Below, piece after piece: positions 1 through 9,451 of a stretch of DNA of 64,000 bases. The notes under the pieces are model-generated. The model made no database searches, was not told where the DNA came from, and was given only the letters and a program-made list of their open reading frames with translations. The position numbers and the translations under genes are program-made. The stretch's first letter is position 1. Every line of letters begins with the position of its first letter. The stretch is from Tritrichomonas musculus. Lineage: Eukaryota > Parabasalia > Tritrichomonadida > Tritrichomonadidae. Where the stretch lies: assembly GCA_039105265.1 (NCBI GenBank), contig JAPFFF010000005.1:6061501-6125500 (forward strand), in the 5' to 3' direction.

Positions 1-1527
1 TGGAAGGAAGAGAAATGGACAGGAAATAATTTAAGTGGAAGATTAGGAGGAAGTGTCATTAACAAATTAAACAAAAGAAACACAAAGTATTATCACAATG
101 ATAATAGAACACATTTATGTTATGTGATGATGAAAAACGATGATATACACAACGAAATAATAACGAGAGGAGAGAATGGAATTTTGTATAGTTTAATTGA
201 ACTTGCAAATAGAGAAGGGAAAACAGAAACTAAATTATTGTTAAACAATGATGAAATAATAGATGGGGATGAAAATCATATTAGTTGCTGGATATTTCAA
301 ATGGGAGGGCATAATACAGAGAAGTATGAAGGCTATGATTTAGTAGGTGTTGAATGTAGATTGTTTAATTATGAAAAAAACGCGACAAAATATCATGAAT
401 TAATTCCCAAAATCGCAAGAGTATATTTCGATATCTATTTACCCAAATCTTCTACTCCTACTAGATTAACATTCAAAATTAAACCAGAGATACTTCATGT
501 ATTAGGTCAGCTGAATGCAAACGTTAATTTGATTGGAGACTTAGACACTATTGATAGAATAGCATGTGATTGGAAAGATAGTGTTATAAATCCTGAAGTC
601 AGAAATATTGAATTGTATTTACGAAAGAGCATGACAGACCCTTTCGAAGAAATGAATTGGGATGGTAAAATGAATCCCTTTGAATATATCATCAGACAGC
701 AATTTTATGAAATAACACCAAATCCAAATGCAGCTACTACTTTGTATACAGATTATAATATTTGTTCTTCAAAAATCATTACTGCTGATAACATTACGAC
801 AATGCGAAGTGATTTGAATTTAGTGTCTAATAACTTCGATGTCTTATCATATGATTTCGATAAATTGAAAAATAAAGTGGGCCAAATGGATAGGAGATTA
901 ATTACTGTTGAAGATAAAACACAACATCTAGAATCAGATATGAAAACACTAAAGATTATGGAAGGGATATCCTTAGCATTTACCATAGCTGGTGGATTAA
1001 TTGGAGGTGGCTTGGCTTTATCTGCAAATGGTATTATATTTGGAGCTGCCGAAGCATCATCAGATGTGGCAGCAGCAGCAGCAACAACAATAACTCATGC
1101 CTCAACATCATTTTTATTAGAAGAATCGTACTTTAGGGGTGCTTCTCAATTACGAAAATTTAACCCATGGTCTAGGTCTATTTCAGATACAAATAAAGTA
1201 TTAGAATGGTGTGATGAAGATTTAGATGAATTGGGTGAAATAACATTTGAAAATGAATTTGATGACCCAGACAAAGGGGTTATGACTCTTCAAGCCTCAT
1301 TTAAGTTGTGTAATATTTTCAGAGACTCTTTGAAGCCTGTTTTCAAAATATTAGCTAACGAAATAAAAACTGTTCAAAGCACAAAGCATCCACTAGAGGA
1401 TATAGATATGACTGCTTATGTGACTAAAGCAGAGGTTAAGGAGATGCTCGAACAGAAGGATTTATATATTGATACCCTAGAGAAAAGAATTGCTGCATTA
1501 GAGAAGAAGTGTGCAAATATAGAGTAG
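1..1527 (+). CDS. Fibre/spike-like protein A of the virus-like element (5' end beyond window)
   Basis: The frame is open from base 1, and the residues before the first Met resemble the middle of the next gene (a shared KW.G(N/D)(L/I) motif), so the gene starts outside the window. A module with the motif FEYIIRQQFYE, then PNPNAATTLYTDYN and SSKIITADN, lies around bases 676-800. It is followed by a predicted coiled coil (about 820-960), a small Gly/Ala-rich hydrophobic patch (about 970-1120) and an acidic C-terminal part with a closing coiled coil (about 1420-1527). The module recurs in the neighbouring gene and again near 47.5 kb. This layout suggests a trimeric fibre or spike anchored by the hydrophobic patch, but that is inference; no named family is recognised. 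The next gene starts 28 bp downstream. Confidence 0.6.
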   Translation, partial: WKEEKWTGNNLSGRLGGSVINKLNKRNTKYYHNDNRTHLCYVMMKNDDIHNEIITRGENGILYSLIELANREGKTETKLLLNNDEIIDGDENHISCWIFQMGGHNTEKYEGYDLVGVECRLFNYEKNATKYHELIPKIARVYFDIYLPKSSTPTRLTFKIKPEILHVLGQLNANVNLIGDLDTIDRIACDWKDSVINPEVRNIELYLRKSMTDPFEEMNWDGKMNPFEYIIRQQFYEITPNPNAATTLYTDYNICSSKIITADNITTMRSDLNLVSNNFDVLSYDFDKLKNKVGQMDRRLITVEDKTQHLESDMKTLKIMEGISLAFTIAGGLIGGGLALSANGIIFGAAEASSDVAAAAATTITHASTSFLLEESYFRGASQLRKFNPWSRSISDTNKVLEWCDEDLDELGEITFENEFDDPDKGVMTLQASFKLCNIFRDSLKPVFKILANEIKTVQSTKHPLEDIDMTAYVTKAEVKEMLEQKDLYIDTLEKRIAALEKKCANIE

Positions 1528-1555
1528 AATAGAGAATTATTTTTTTGGGTTTTAA

Positions 1556-3748
1556 ATGGACGCAACGACAACAAAATTCATTGGTGATATACAATTTAAA
1601 GTTGGAGATGCTACTAGGAAAGCAAGCCAATTGTTAACCCTAAGTGATTTAGATGGATATGTACAGACAGGACATTTATTCAATGAAGTAGAAGGAATAC
1701 CAGAATTTAATATAAAAAATAATAATATACAATACGAGTCATTTGAGTCATCAACAACCCAATATCATATTCTAAAATTTGTTAACATACCAGAGGATTT
1801 CATGAATAAAGTGAAAGAAATAACAGCCCAAACTAATTTATTTAAAGTTGTCTTGAGGAAGAATATCATATATGATACGAATGGAAATTTAGTGAAGGAA
1901 TTTTATATTTATGCCAAGGATGGAAAGGTTTATAGCCCTCTCATAACCAAAAGCAGTAATGGCTGTTCTATAAATAACAGCACCATATTTGAATACATCA
2001 ACATAGCATTTGATAGTAGTCTGGAATTTAATCCATATACTTTATGGTTGAATGGTGAGCTGAGTATTATGAATGAATATTTAACAGATTCTCTCCAAAC
2101 AGAGAAAGCAATAAAGTGCTCCATCATCAAAGCAGACAATGCATTGAAGCTTCATAAAAGTGATGTATTGTACCTATATAAACCAACTCTAACTAGTGAA
2201 GTCCAAATAGATGACAAAAAGTATTGGCTACTACAATGGAACATAGATGATAATTACAATATACCTAACGGCTTGGAATTTAAATTTAGTGAATATTGTT
2301 TTGGTAATAAATGGGTTTTATCATGGGATGGTACAAAATGGGTAGGAGATAATATACAAGGCCATATCAATGGTAGATTAGTTAATGGATTAAATAAGGA
2401 GAATGAACATGGAGAAGATGGTACCTACATACAAGTCAAGAGGAGTGAAAGAAATATGAAACTGGTTAAAAAACCAGATGACTACTCTGTTGATAACCTA
2501 CTACATTACATGATTCATGGAGGTAAGTGTAAAGTAGATTCTAAAGTAAAACTAAAGAGTGGTGAGGTAGAACCTTTTTCGAAATATGGATTAGGATATC
2601 AAACAAGTAATGGAGGTACTAAGGATGGATATGATATTGAAGCCATAAGATGCTATAAAACAAATGGTACAGGGAGTGAATTAGATATTTCTAAAGTGGA
2701 AGAATTCTATCTTGATATCACTTTAGATGGAACAATCATAGCAAACAGATTTTCTATGAGACCAACTGGGAAAATATTTGACCCCAAGAGTGATAAGAAA
2801 TGGTATTTCATTCATGGCTTATTAGATTCTTGTGAAAAGGTAGAGTACTGTTATGTTTCATCAACCCCTAATGAATCCAGAAATATTAAGATATATTTAG
2901 CTGATGAATATGTTGACCCAATAGATGAGGTCAATTGGGACCCTACAACAAATCCCTTCGAATATATTATAAAACAGCAATTTTATGAAGTGTATCCTAA
3001 TCCTAATGCTGCTACAACACTATATACTGATTACAACATCACTAGTTCTAAAATTATTACTGCAGATAACATTACAACAATGAGAAGTGATTTAAATATG
3101 GTAACTAACAATGTAGATGTGATTAGCTATGATGTCCAAGAAATGAACACAACAATGGAAAGCCTCAAGGGACGAGTATCAAGAGCAGAAACAGTTACCC
3201 AACATTTGGAAGAAGATGTGGATAATTTAAGAATTGTTTCATGGACTGCATTAGCATTTGGTGTTGCAGGTACTGTTGGTAATGTTGCATCAATTCGAAT
3301 GCAATTAGCTCCAGAAGGTGTTAAATTCTTATCAAAAACTATTTCTGATACTGCATCTGGTCAAATCAAGCAAAAATCAGGAGGGTTCTTACAAAGAATT
3401 GGTACAAGAATTCAAAAATGGTGGAGAAGTAGAGGTTATCAAAAGATAGGCGAAATGGAATTATTTGATATACCTTCAGTTGCCACTCGGTCAATTCAAT
3501 CAACAACTGATATAACTCCTATTTTAACTTGGTGCAATCAAGAAATGCAACCTTTACCTGATGAAACTTTTGATGATGAATTTGATGACCCTGAGAAAGC
3601 TGTTTTATCAATTAGAGCAACAGAAGAAATGTGTAACCAATTTAGAGATAGCTTAAAGAAACCATTTAAATTACTTGCAGAGAAGGTTAATGAAATAGAG
3701 GGGAATAATTATATTTCACAGAATGATTTGGTTAGGATGATACAATAG
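1556..3748 (+). CDS. Fibre/spike-like protein B of the virus-like element
   Basis: This 730-residue protein is a tandem paralogue of the gene before it. The N-terminal two thirds (to about residue 440) are beta-rich, with many Trp, Tyr and Gly residues, and look like a receptor-binding or capsid-exterior region. The shared module FEYIIKQQFYE...PNPNAATTLYTDYN lies near residues 468-510. A coiled coil follows, then a short hydrophobic patch (WTALAFGVAGTVGNVAS, about 563-580) and an acidic segment with the motif DDEFDDPE that matches DNEFDDPD-like residues in protein A. Two tandem related genes suggest duplication followed by divergence of the outer part. The Met start follows the previous stop by 28 bp. 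The role as a virion fibre is inferred only from the architecture. Confidence 0.6.
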   Translation: MDATTTKFIGDIQFKVGDATRKASQLLTLSDLDGYVQTGHLFNEVEGIPEFNIKNNNIQYESFESSTTQYHILKFVNIPEDFMNKVKEITAQTNLFKVVLRKNIIYDTNGNLVKEFYIYAKDGKVYSPLITKSSNGCSINNSTIFEYINIAFDSSLEFNPYTLWLNGELSIMNEYLTDSLQTEKAIKCSIIKADNALKLHKSDVLYLYKPTLTSEVQIDDKKYWLLQWNIDDNYNIPNGLEFKFSEYCFGNKWVLSWDGTKWVGDNIQGHINGRLVNGLNKENEHGEDGTYIQVKRSERNMKLVKKPDDYSVDNLLHYMIHGGKCKVDSKVKLKSGEVEPFSKYGLGYQTSNGGTKDGYDIEAIRCYKTNGTGSELDISKVEEFYLDITLDGTIIANRFSMRPTGKIFDPKSDKKWYFIHGLLDSCEKVEYCYVSSTPNESRNIKIYLADEYVDPIDEVNWDPTTNPFEYIIKQQFYEVYPNPNAATTLYTDYNITSSKIITADNITTMRSDLNMVTNNVDVISYDVQEMNTTMESLKGRVSRAETVTQHLEEDVDNLRIVSWTALAFGVAGTVGNVASIRMQLAPEGVKFLSKTISDTASGQIKQKSGGFLQRIGTRIQKWWRSRGYQKIGEMELFDIPSVATRSIQSTTDITPILTWCNQEMQPLPDETFDDEFDDPEKAVLSIRATEEMCNQFRDSLKKPFKLLAEKVNEIEGNNYISQNDLVRMIQ

Positions 3749-3831
3749 ATGTTGTTGGTAAATATGTCAATGGTGAGGTCCATTTAGAAGCAGAAGATGT
3801 TATCACAGATGGAACAATTAAAGCACGATTT

Positions 3832-5739
3832 TTGGTGCAAAAAGTTAGTGAATACAATGATGTAGATTATGAAGAGAATATAGTTACTATAAATATTACT
3901 GGTGGGGCAATAAATTATCAAGGAACAAATGATTTCCCTAGCTGCACCATGACTGCAAAGCAGACCCTTGCTGAAGGGCAAGTGAATGATAAGGTATTTA
4001 TTATATCAAATCCAAATAAACTTAGGGTTGGTGGAATACAGATTAAAGAAAATACATGTTTGAGACATATGGAATTTACACTAAATGATTTAGCATATAC
4101 TTGTGATATAGATGCTTTACATAAGAAGATAGATGGAGTACAAGAGCAGATAGAAAATAATGATACAGCCCTAGCTACTACTTTAAATGAATTCCCAACT
4201 GTTGATGAAGTAAATGAAGCATTAGATGAATTGAAAAATAATATGGTAAACATGGATAACCTGTATACGAAAGAAGAAGCGGATGCAAAATATGCGTTAA
4301 AAACAGATATATTAGCAACAGAGAAAATAACTCAAGAATTATCAATCGCTACAAAATTCGTAAATGGAACAAATGATGAAGATAAAAGAACTTATATCAC
4401 AAATTTGGATGGAGATTTATGCAACATATTAAAGAAATCATCGCTTTTTGTGAAAGGCTCTTGTAATAATGAAGATATTTCAGGAGAATATTTGTATGAT
4501 AGTGAAGACGCGGAATATTATAATTACAAGAAAGGCGAAAATACTTTTTCTATATACTTTTTCTATTACGGTGGAACATTCAGATATAATGGTAATTATG
4601 TTGTGGACCTAGAGTCTGTAAGTTATTCATACGAACCTGAAGTTTATGACGAATATTGTATTCCAAATATGAATTTCATAAAAGATAAATATGCATTGAA
4701 AAGTGAAATAACAAACAATAATATTGAAATACTTAAAATTGAAAAAATATATGATGACGATAAGGAAATATTCTGGAATAATCTTCAAGAAGCTGTTAAT
4801 GATAATAATGTTTTATCATCTCAATTGGCTATAAATTATATATACAAAAGTACTTTAGATATGATGATAGAAGCTGCTGTATTAAAAGAAGAAACTACAA
4901 GAAGCTATAAATTTAATATTGAAGATTATGAAACACTAACTTTAAATGATATTGATGAAGCAAAAGATTATGAAGTATTAAGTGAAAAAGCTTCATTAAA
5001 AATGTATTATAATTTATTAGATAAAATTAAAGAATCAGACACAAAATATGCTTTGACAACAGAGTTGGCCCTTGCTATTGAGCAAGTGAAAAGTGAGATT
5101 CCTGAACCTGTTGATTTGACCAATTATGCTTTGAAAAGTGAAATTCCAGAAATCCCTGATGATTATGCGACAGTCGACGATCTGGATCGATATGCTTTGA
5201 AAAGTGAAAATGATGAACTGAAGACAAAATTAAATAATTATATTAAATCTCAGCAAGATCTAGCCAAGTTAGTAGGTGATAATGTTACTAAAATCGTAAC
5301 AATGAACAGTCAGATATCAAATCTACAGCAAGAGAATGCAGCATTAAGAGCTAGGTTAGACGCGTTAATGAATAAAATAGCACGAATCAAGTACACATTC
5401 AATGTAACGAATAGTAATACCATTCATTATCAATTCGAGAAACAACTTGACGAATATGATGGAACACTCTATTTGACTTATAATGAAACCAGAGATAATG
5501 TCACAAGTGTTAAAGAAATCAAAATCAGTATATCATTCAACGTTAATAATTCACCTAAGTATGAATATCAATGTGAACCAACTAAGATCTGGTTAAACAA
5601 TATTGAATTTCCATTAAGTAGTAGCAATCTCATGATCAATGCAACAGTTAATTACATATTGATTAATTCTTCATTCTTTACATCAAATGGTATCTTAGCT
5701 GAAGATAACACTAAGAATGTAATACATTCATTACTTTAA
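3832..5739 (+). CDS. Tail-fibre-like protein C with YALK repeats
   Basis: This protein of about 635 residues carries repeated short motifs typical of phage and algal-virus fibre shafts: DAKYALKTD (near residue 150), DKYALKSEI (285), KYALTTEL (405), NYALKSEIP (432) and RYALKSEN (453). A coiled coil (about 455-520) and a beta-rich C-terminal domain (about 520-635), which could be a fibre head, follow. The N-terminal part (about 1-140) matches a piece of the relic at 46.7-47.3 kb, so this protein and protein B travel together in the element family. The exact start is uncertain; the first codon used here is TTG. The function as a fibre is inference from the repeat type. Confidence 0.6.
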   Translation: MVQKVSEYNDVDYEENIVTINITGGAINYQGTNDFPSCTMTAKQTLAEGQVNDKVFIISNPNKLRVGGIQIKENTCLRHMEFTLNDLAYTCDIDALHKKIDGVQEQIENNDTALATTLNEFPTVDEVNEALDELKNNMVNMDNLYTKEEADAKYALKTDILATEKITQELSIATKFVNGTNDEDKRTYITNLDGDLCNILKKSSLFVKGSCNNEDISGEYLYDSEDAEYYNYKKGENTFSIYFFYYGGTFRYNGNYVVDLESVSYSYEPEVYDEYCIPNMNFIKDKYALKSEITNNNIEILKIEKIYDDDKEIFWNNLQEAVNDNNVLSSQLAINYIYKSTLDMMIEAAVLKEETTRSYKFNIEDYETLTLNDIDEAKDYEVLSEKASLKMYYNLLDKIKESDTKYALTTELALAIEQVKSEIPEPVDLTNYALKSEIPEIPDDYATVDDLDRYALKSENDELKTKLNNYIKSQQDLAKLVGDNVTKIVTMNSQISNLQQENAALRARLDALMNKIARIKYTFNVTNSNTIHYQFEKQLDEYDGTLYLTYNETRDNVTSVKEIKISISFNVNNSPKYEYQCEPTKIWLNNIEFPLSSSNLMINATVNYILINSSFFTSNGILAEDNTKNVIHSLL

Positions 5740-6031
5740 AATATCATTTATTACTTTTCCGAGATGATAATACAAAAAGGTGTTTGCTCTTCAGCTGGAT
5801 TTAGCGTCGGGTACATTTCAATCGTGGAAAATATTTTTTTGTGGTCATTAATGACAAATGGAGGGATTTTTTACACGGGACGTTAAAAAATCACGCCATT
5901 TACATATACTACTTTTTGAATAGAGAACTTTTTGAATTGTTAACTTTTTTGAATACGTGAACGATAGAACTTTTTGAATGTCTGGCTTTTTGAATGGGGT
6001 CCAGGGGCGGGAGCCCTTGGAGTAGTGGTAG
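5740..6031. promoter_or_regulatory. Spacer with repeated CTTTTTGAAT motifs and two GC-rich hairpins
   Basis: Between the fibre genes and the capsid-like frame, the motif CTTTTTGAAT or a close form occurs about five times between 5909 and 5994. It is followed by two GC-rich hairpins. The first has arms 6000-6008 and 6013-6021 around the loop GGGA. The second has arms 6027-6034 and 6047-6054, with a weaker outer extension to about 6064. They could act in transcript 3' ends or as part of a junction inside the element; the role is not known. Confidence 0.4.
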
Positions 6032-6622
6032 GCTGGGGCATGCCAAAGCCTACCGTATACTACTGGCCAAGCATCAGGAAAGACAGATGGAGCTGAAATA
6101 TTAGCATCAGAAACGCCATATACTATTTATTCTGGTTTACGAAAATTCCAAGTCTATGAGTATGAAATCACTGAATGCTCATCAATTATTCCATGTTTTG
6201 GTATAAACAATGAGATTTATCAACAATTGGTTCAGCGTTATTCAAATTCACAACATCCACTCACATTTCCAACTCAAACATTGTCATTTTACACCTGCAC
6301 TCAAGCATTAAAACAAATCCAAGACAAAACAACAGTCACCGTCACTCCAAGATTTGTTGATTCTATCTTTTGTTTATTCCCTCTTCATCAACGTCATCAT
6401 ACATATTTCAAAAATCCACTTTTTAAACATTTCCAATTGAATTGTGGCGGTTATGGCAATATTCCAGCCAAATCTTTCGGAACAGATGGTGAATATCCAG
6501 AATTCATTGAATCAACTTTGGTGAATCGTTTTGTCGATTGTGGTATATCTTCATTAAGTGTTCTACTATCGAACTTACTAGCATTTGGATTACGACGAAA
6601 CAGAGTGTTGAGGGTCTTATAA
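6032..6622 (+). pseudogene. Capsid-protein-like fragment (fossil part)
   Basis: The open frame contains the segment FCLFPLHQRHHTYFKNPLFK followed by FQLNCGGYGNIPA. Its composition and motif spacing resemble the C-terminal jelly-roll part of double-jelly-roll major capsid proteins of Polinton-type elements. That is a pattern judgement by eye. The frame is too short for a whole capsid protein (usually 450-650 residues), so this is a fragment of the fossil. It abuts an oppositely oriented short frame at about 6.5-6.75 kb. Confidence 0.35.
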
Positions 6623-6756
6623 TCTTGTTTGGTTGTTAACTCGGTGATAGCTCGTTTAAGTACTGATAAGTCATCGGTAGTGTATAACTCTTCGAGAGTC
6701 GGTTGTCCATTGTATGGAGTTTGCTTTGCAAATGATGGATTCTTGGTCTTACTCAT
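6451..6756 (-). CDS. Short unrecognised reading frame of the virus-like element
   Basis: This 101-residue frame lies 54 bp downstream of the large replication-like gene on the same strand, and its 3' part overlaps the capsid-like frame on the other strand. The first 70 or so residues (polar, with LEELYTTDDLSVLKRAI) have normal protein-like composition; the rest may be an antisense shadow of the capsid-like fragment. No family is recognised. It may be the N-terminal end of a longer gene of the element. Confidence 0.3.
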   Translation of the reverse strand: MSKTKNPSFAKQTPYNGQPTLEELYTTDDLSVLKRAITELTTKQDYKTLNTLFRRNPNASKFDSRTLNEDIPQSTKRFTKVDSMNSGYSPSVPKDLAGILP

Positions 6757-6810
6757 TTCGATGGAATTAAACTTACACGTTTATCACCCAAAAACAATAC
6801 TATATTTACA

Positions 6811-9243
6811 TTATAACACGAACGATGCTAACTTTCGTTTAGCAACTGGATGTCTCTTTTCGATACCGGTAACAACTTTAAACACACTCTCCCGATCTTT
6901 CAATATATCATCCATCCACTTGTTGGACTTGCATTCGACGATATTATCATTAATTCGACATTTAAGTAAGTGTGTACATTTCCAATCGTAACAATCTAGT
7001 ACTTCGACTACATCACCTTCTTTAACTATCTCATCGATCTTCTGGAGTTTATTACTGTTAATGTACTTGTGTTTAAAGAACTCGTCATAATGATATTCTT
7101 TCGCCATCGATCGACTATATTCTGCATCTAAAGTAGAGTTGTCATAGACTTTATCATTATCGTCGAATACATCTACGACATCCATTACTGGCTGTAGATT
7201 CTTGGTCTTTTTGTATGCTGTTCCATGCTTTTCGATAATGAAACACCATAATCCAGTATCTCTACCACAGATCTTATTGGTCTCATCTATCATATACCAT
7301 TCGCCATATAGTGAAGAAGATCGATCTACACCTCCGCGATTATAGATGAAGTCTTTCAGTTCTCGATCTGCTGGGTATAACAATAATGGAGTCGATGTTG
7401 TTAATCTATTATCTGGACTAACTGCTAGTAGATATCGTGTCCGACACTTGGTAGATATATCTCTAAACCCATACACGTACATCTTAACGTTATCTTCCGT
7501 ATCCAACAATCTCTTGTGATATGTTTTCGGTTTCATTAACTCGGTTACTAAGTAATTACGTAGATGCATACGCAACTGTTTAGACGCTTGTATCTCTTCT
7601 TGTAACTTATCATCACTATCATTAATGGTTTTCACTACAGAATCTACTTTATCGTTATCAGCTTTAACAGACTTAATCGTATCATCGTGTTTCTTCATAA
7701 ACATCTTCTCATCTTCTAACTCTTTCAAATATTGTTGTTCTATAGTGTTTCTCATTTCGGTGAGAATAAAATAGACTGTGGAGTCGATAAACTTAATTGG
7801 TACGTTATCGGTTTTAAGTGTCGATATGTTTTTGGTGTTAATAACTCTAAATTTCGTTATCGAATTATCTTCTAAGTTGGGTGCGTTAACCAGATCTAAC
7901 TTGTATATTGGAGCGAATCGTTTATTACCATTCGTTAAGTATGTTACAAGCTCATCCAATTCGAATCGTTTAGTGATATTCGGTACGAGAACCTTCTCAT
8001 AACAGCGTTCTCTTATTATTAACTCTTCCCCATCACGCTTACATGTAACTATTAGTATTGGAAGATTAAAACTAAACAGTTTAAGTACATTGTTTACGTA
8101 ATTATCGGTGATGTTGTACATGTAGAATCCATTAACCTTGCCGGTAATGTCGTTAACGAAGTATGAGAACAGTGCTATTTTGTTATCTAAATCGACGACA
8201 AGTAAGTTATATGATAGTTTGTTTAACACAGACTTCCATTGGTTGTTGATGGGATTGTGATAGATTAACTCTTGTGGAAGTAGTTCGGTGAGATAGTTAA
8301 GATGGTTGTGGATATACTCTTCACTAACAGCATTGTTGTTTATATAGAACGTTATCTCCAATCGCAACAAACCTGTATCCAAACTATCGTTAATGCTGTT
8401 TCGTAACTGTTCATCTGGATTGTATAACCAATCCGCTATATGTGATCCGATCTTACCTCTAACGGATGGACTCTCAATAGATTGGACGAACTTGTTATAA
8501 AACTTATATCTAACTTTACCGTGTTCTGTGTTATGGATGAAGAAAAGACAGTTCTTACCAACTAGTTTGTCGTTATCCATAATTACGTAGTTTCCATCGT
8601 TATTGGAACCTTCCATAACATAGTCGTTATTGTCTATCAGATACTGGATCACCTCTTCTTTGTTAATAACACCAGCGAAATCTTGTGTAAAGTCGATATC
8701 GTTAATGTAGATACCTTCATTGTTAAAGGATTTAATAGCTTCTTCGCTAGTAATTAAAGCGAACACATCGTTAACTGGAATCGCTGGTAATGCAACTTTA
8801 ATGTACTGTTTATAGTATTCACCTTCTTTGCTACTATACGTTGGTTTAATATATCGTTTGTTAACGTTAATATCATGGGACTGTAATATTCGTTTAATCT
8901 TAGATGTGTGTTCTGCGAGGTACTTCGATAGATAATCGTTCTTGTTCTTGTTATGCGGATCTATTGGAACCATGTAATAGAAGATAACGTTGTCGCAGAA
9001 TCTATCACTTAATGGATTAAGTTTATGGTTGTTAGTAGATCTTTCTGTGAAATCTATATCGGATATATTGTTCCAGTTAATCGTTTTCGTGAGATTATAC
9101 AACATCGTTTCCGGTTTAACGTTCTTGCGCTGTACATGCTTTAACGGAATCGTTATCGAATACGAACTAATATCGTTTATAGTAATCTCTTTACGAGTGT
9201 GGAAGTCGAGTTCGAATAATCTGGCTTCTTCTTCGCTGTTCAT
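6811..9243 (-). CDS. Large replication-initiator-like protein of the virus-like element
   Basis: The 810-residue protein is the longest complete frame of the element. Around residues 180-330 it shows the order DIDFTQDFAG, then KVRYKFYNKFVQSIES, then LLRLEITFY. This resembles the core pattern of rolling-circle Rep_trans-type initiators, in which an acidic DxxxD strand is followed by a YDK motif and an R(F/L)E strand. That is a weak pattern match and not a family assignment. A polar coiled-coil-like stretch follows (about 510-560). The C-terminal 250 residues are Cys- and aromatic-containing and unrecognised. About 110-165 bp before its start there are direct repeats (9351-9417), which would fit a replication protein binding near its own gene. 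Codon use is richer in CG-containing codons than in nearby host genes. Confidence 0.45.
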   Translation of the reverse strand: MNSEEEARLFELDFHTRKEITINDISSYSITIPLKHVQRKNVKPETMLYNLTKTINWNNISDIDFTERSTNNHKLNPLSDRFCDNVIFYYMVPIDPHNKNKNDYLSKYLAEHTSKIKRILQSHDINVNKRYIKPTYSSKEGEYYKQYIKVALPAIPVNDVFALITSEEAIKSFNNEGIYINDIDFTQDFAGVINKEEVIQYLIDNNDYVMEGSNNDGNYVIMDNDKLVGKNCLFFIHNTEHGKVRYKFYNKFVQSIESPSVRGKIGSHIADWLYNPDEQLRNSINDSLDTGLLRLEITFYINNNAVSEEYIHNHLNYLTELLPQELIYHNPINNQWKSVLNKLSYNLLVVDLDNKIALFSYFVNDITGKVNGFYMYNITDNYVNNVLKLFSFNLPILIVTCKRDGEELIIRERCYEKVLVPNITKRFELDELVTYLTNGNKRFAPIYKLDLVNAPNLEDNSITKFRVINTKNISTLKTDNVPIKFIDSTVYFILTEMRNTIEQQYLKELEDEKMFMKKHDDTIKSVKADNDKVDSVVKTINDSDDKLQEEIQASKQLRMHLRNYLVTELMKPKTYHKRLLDTEDNVKMYVYGFRDISTKCRTRYLLAVSPDNRLTTSTPLLLYPADRELKDFIYNRGGVDRSSSLYGEWYMIDETNKICGRDTGLWCFIIEKHGTAYKKTKNLQPVMDVVDVFDDNDKVYDNSTLDAEYSRSMAKEYHYDEFFKHKYINSNKLQKIDEIVKEGDVVEVLDCYDWKCTHLLKCRINDNIVECKSNKWMDDILKDRESVFKVVTGIEKRHPVAKRKLASFVL

Positions 9244-9350
9244 GTTTCATTTAAAGTAAAATGTTACATGCGGAGATGATCTTGTGCTAGTTTAATGCAG
9301 TAGAAGGAATAAAAAAGTTAAATTAAAATTGGTTTAGAATAGCTGGATCG

Positions 9351-9417
9351 TTTATGATAACTTCGTTAGTGATATACATTTATGATAAGTTCGTTAGTGA
9401 TATTGTTCGTTAATGAT
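9351..9417. repeat. Two 25-bp direct repeats plus a partial third
   Basis: The 25-bp unit TTTATGATAA(C/G)TTCGTTAGTGATAT occurs at 9351-9375 and 9379-9403 with one difference, and a 13-base partial copy lies at 9405-9417. The period is 28 bp. The repeats sit in the roughly 200-bp gap between the two large minus-strand genes of the virus-like element. They could be operator-like or origin-like sites; this is inference. Confidence 0.6.
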
Positions 9418-9451
9418 CGACTCTTAACGGTACAAACCAAAAATAATAGAC

